A stretch of 21,213 bases of DNA from a virus: positions 1 through 21,213 of the IMG/VR virus record IMGVR_UViG_3300011115_001004; one strand, given 5' to 3'. Below are positions 19,693 to 21,213 of this stretch, piece by piece (the stretch's first letter is position 1; the number at the start of each line of letters is the position of its first letter). The translations under genes were made by a program, and so were the position numbers. Under the pieces are notes generated by a model, which was not told the DNA's origin, ran no database searches, and worked only from the letters and a program-made list of their open reading frames with translations.

Positions 19693-19755
19693 GTTTTCCT
19701 CACTAGGTAAATAACGCAAGCATCTTTCTGACGCAATGCGGAAATTATGTCTTAT

Positions 19756-19761
19756 ATTATA
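19756..19761 (-). promoter_or_regulatory. Possible -10 element in the gap before the fibre pair
   Basis: On the minus strand this is a perfect TATAAT, in a 75-base gap that separates the 2OG oxygenase gene from the structural-type gene and fibre. No good -35 is seen at the usual spacing. A promoter here would let the fibre pair be expressed apart from upstream genes, but phage-coded factors or read-through are equally possible. Confidence 0.25.
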
Positions 19762-19767
19762 TCTTAA

Positions 19768-20343
19768 TTATTGAATTTGTGCTTCCCATTCGTCACCATC
19801 TACATACCAACCAAACATCCACATAATTCTTAAATCACCATCTTGACCAATAACTTTTTCTACTGAATGATCGTGTTTAGTTACTAAATATTGCATCATA
19901 TCACCTTTTTTTAGTTTATATGATTCACCATTAACCCAAATTAAACCACCTTTAGTTTCAGAGGTAAGTATATTGCATCTTAAAGTGTGTTTTTCTTTTT
20001 CAATATCTATAGAATCTTTATGTAAAAATACATCGCCATCAGGCATTATAGCACTTACTACAACACCATCTTTCCCATGAATATGTTTAGGAGTTGCCCA
20101 TTTAATTAGATTAAATTCTGTTTCTATTTGTTTATGAATATCTCTAACTAATTGTGGGTATTCGTAATTTTTTGTTGATCTAGTTGTGTATCTAAATCGC
20201 GTAGTATATATATTTTTTGTTTTATAATTTTGTGTTATTCCATAAGGAATATTATTTTTAGCTATATTTCCTCTTACCCAAGCATTTAATAATTCACATT
20301 TATCATTATCTAAATAATTAGGAATAACATTAACTATTTTCAT
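19768..20343 (-). CDS. 2OG-Fe(II) oxygenase, prolyl-hydroxylase-like
   Basis: A 191-residue protein with the iron/2-oxoglutarate site of the prolyl-4-hydroxylase-like superfamily: His108-x-Asp110 (VFLHKDSID), a distal histidine at 157 or 159 (KHDHSVEKV) and Arg172 (DLRIMWMFGW). The stretch 'LRCNILTSETKGGLIWVNGE' forms the usual core strands. The family hydroxylates protein side chains or small molecules. The nearby collagen-like fibre invites the idea that it is the substrate, but its repeats have almost no proline, so another residue or target would be needed. It is distinct in sequence from the TET/JBP-type enzyme at 1802-2593. The ATG lies one base after the cupin gene stop. Confidence 0.7.
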   Translation of the reverse strand: MKIVNVIPNYLDNDKCELLNAWVRGNIAKNNIPYGITQNYKTKNIYTTRFRYTTRSTKNYEYPQLVRDIHKQIETEFNLIKWATPKHIHGKDGVVVSAIMPDGDVFLHKDSIDIEKEKHTLRCNILTSETKGGLIWVNGESYKLKKGDMMQYLVTKHDHSVEKVIGQDGDLRIMWMFGWYVDGDEWEAQIQ

Positions 20344-20344
20344 T

Positions 20345-21088
20345 TTACAATTTTTCTGTTGGCACTAACTTTTCATTTCCTTCGTATTCAGTTAAAGGTG
20401 TTACGCCATTTGGAATATTTGCAGGATCAATAATATTTCCTACTTGATCCCCATCTCGTAATGGATGAATACAATAAACTACTGTTTCATTTTCAAGCGC
20501 AACCATTCCATGTTTTAACCCAGCTTTAATAAAAATAATTTGAGGAGCATGAAAAATTGTTGAATTTCCATCAACCATTAATTCAATAGAACCTTTACCT
20601 AATAAAGTTTGATGGTCAAATTTGTGTTTATGACCAGGATGAACATCCCCTGCATTTTTAAATACCATTTGTTTAACCCAACAATTTGCTACAATACTAA
20701 TAGAAGGAATAACATCGTCATTTAAAGAAAAATCAAATTCAGGATTATTGCCACCTTCAGCATTTACTGTTGAAATTGGTCTGCACCAAACGCTCAATCC
20801 TTCGTATTGATTTTTATCTTTAATTTGTTTTTCTTGTTCAACAATTTCCTCTTGTTTTTTTATAGCATTAATTTTTGCTTTTGCAATTTCTAATTCAATT
20901 TCAGCAATTAAATTAAATGAAGTTATTTCTTCATTTAAAGAATTATTGTATTCAATATGCCCAATATTTTTTTCTGAATCCCATTGAATTGCTCTAATAT
21001 TTTTGGCAATCATAGACAGATCAACATCATTTGTTGCATTACCATCACTACAAACAGTATTATCTTCTGTAATAATTGAATATTTCAT
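20345..21088 (-). CDS. Cupin-domain protein with coiled coil
   Basis: A 247-residue protein. Residues 1-60 form a phage-like N-domain ('IRAIQWDSEKNIGHIEYNN'). A charged coiled-coil helix spans about 60-92. A cupin beta-barrel occupies about 130-212, with metal ligands His150, His153, His155 (DVHPGHKHKF) and His193 (GLKHGMV), ahead of 'YCIHPLRDG'. The intact His set suggests a bound metal, but no substrate can be named. The N-domain and coiled coil suggest it is part of, or attaches to, the virion tail. The ribosome site GAGGTAAATTAAT is clear. It leads into the 2OG oxygenase gene with one base between. Confidence 0.7.
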   Translation of the reverse strand: MKYSIITEDNTVCSDGNATNDVDLSMIAKNIRAIQWDSEKNIGHIEYNNSLNEEITSFNLIAEIELEIAKAKINAIKKQEEIVEQEKQIKDKNQYEGLSVWCRPISTVNAEGGNNPEFDFSLNDDVIPSISIVANCWVKQMVFKNAGDVHPGHKHKFDHQTLLGKGSIELMVDGNSTIFHAPQIIFIKAGLKHGMVALENETVVYCIHPLRDGDQVGNIIDPANIPNGVTPLTEYEGNEKLVPTEKL

Positions 21089-21089
21089 A

Positions 21090-21213
21090 TTAATTTACCT
21101 CTATTAAATTTTGTTTATATTGGGATGCTACTAATAAAACTTGAGTATTTGTTTCATTAGCTTTTACCATTTCATTTCTAAATGATTCTACTGCCGCTCC
21201 AGTTTCTCTATTT
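21090..21213 (-). CDS. Partial late gene, C-terminus only
   Basis: A frame open from the right edge ends at TAA 21090, one base before the cupin ATG. The visible 40 residues ('NRETGAAVESFRNEMVKANE', then 'TNTQVLLVASQYKQN', ending LIEVN) are helical and polar. It is probably the end of a tail or structural gene in the same cluster, but no family can be named from so little. Confidence 0.5.
   Translation of the reverse strand, partial: NRETGAAVESFRNEMVKANETNTQVLLVASQYKQNLIEVN

Overview
The window is a compact, AT-rich stretch of a double-stranded DNA tailed bacteriophage (Caudoviricetes-type). Genes are packed with 4-base ATGA overlaps, and most coding regions have a clear Shine-Dalgarno sequence. 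It carries recognisable phage functions (holin, endolysin, NinB, Ref, ERF, YqaJ exonuclease, tail fibre) and no ribosomal or housekeeping genes. No terminase, capsid, portal, integrase or DNA polymerase lies in the window, so it is only part of a genome. The best clue to the host is a 23-codon gene at 13990-14061 (minus strand) that encodes a full-length PqqA-like peptide, the precursor of pyrroloquinoline quinone (PQQ). This points to a PQQ-making host. A methylotrophic betaproteobacterium such as a Methylophilaceae member is my inference, not something the sequence proves.

Layout. (1) 1-8610, minus strand, is one long leftward gene cluster. Read in transcription order it holds a VRR-NUC nuclease, a DUF1376-type replication protein, a SleB-like hydrolase, a run of small genes, a possible helicase loader, NinB, Ref nuclease and a DUF5856-like protein. 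Then come ParB-like, TET-associated glycosyltransferase and TET/JBP dioxygenase genes (a likely DNA base hypermodification module), an HNH nuclease, a SprT-like metalloprotein, a holin, an M15 endolysin and a truncated DUF6378-like gene. (2) 8611-8807 is a divergent control region with three direct repeats, a perfect 14-bp palindrome and a candidate rightward promoter. (3) 8808-13930, plus strand, holds small early-type genes, then a recombination cassette (ERF annealing protein, YqaJ/lambda-Exo-like exonuclease, SSB-tailed protein) and a metallophosphoesterase. (4) About 13911-13990 is the convergent junction, with a strong leftward intrinsic terminator. (5) 13990-21213, minus strand, is a late-type cluster read from the right edge: a partial gene, a cupin protein, a prolyl-hydroxylase-like 2OG oxygenase, a small structural protein, a giant collagen-like Gly-X-Ser fibre, a methyltransferase, a two-gene glycosyltransferase pair, small genes and finally pqqA.

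How the genes may work together. The replication and recombination genes on both strands form a Red-like system with accessory factors. The ParB-TAGT-TET/JBP trio probably oxidises and glycosylates a pyrimidine in phage DNA as protection against host nucleases. The fibre genes sit in a cluster with glycosyltransferases, a methyltransferase and two metal-site proteins (2OG oxygenase and cupin), which suggests modification of the serine-rich fibre or of a surface glycan. The terminal pqqA would feed the host PQQ pathway and so methanol or alcohol dehydrogenase activity during infection.

Six genes of 58 codons or fewer were read directly from the sequence: two overlapping membrane peptides at 5762-5981, membrane peptides at 10226, 13820 and 14148, and pqqA. 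Several starts were moved inward because of Shine-Dalgarno position and ATGA coupling.
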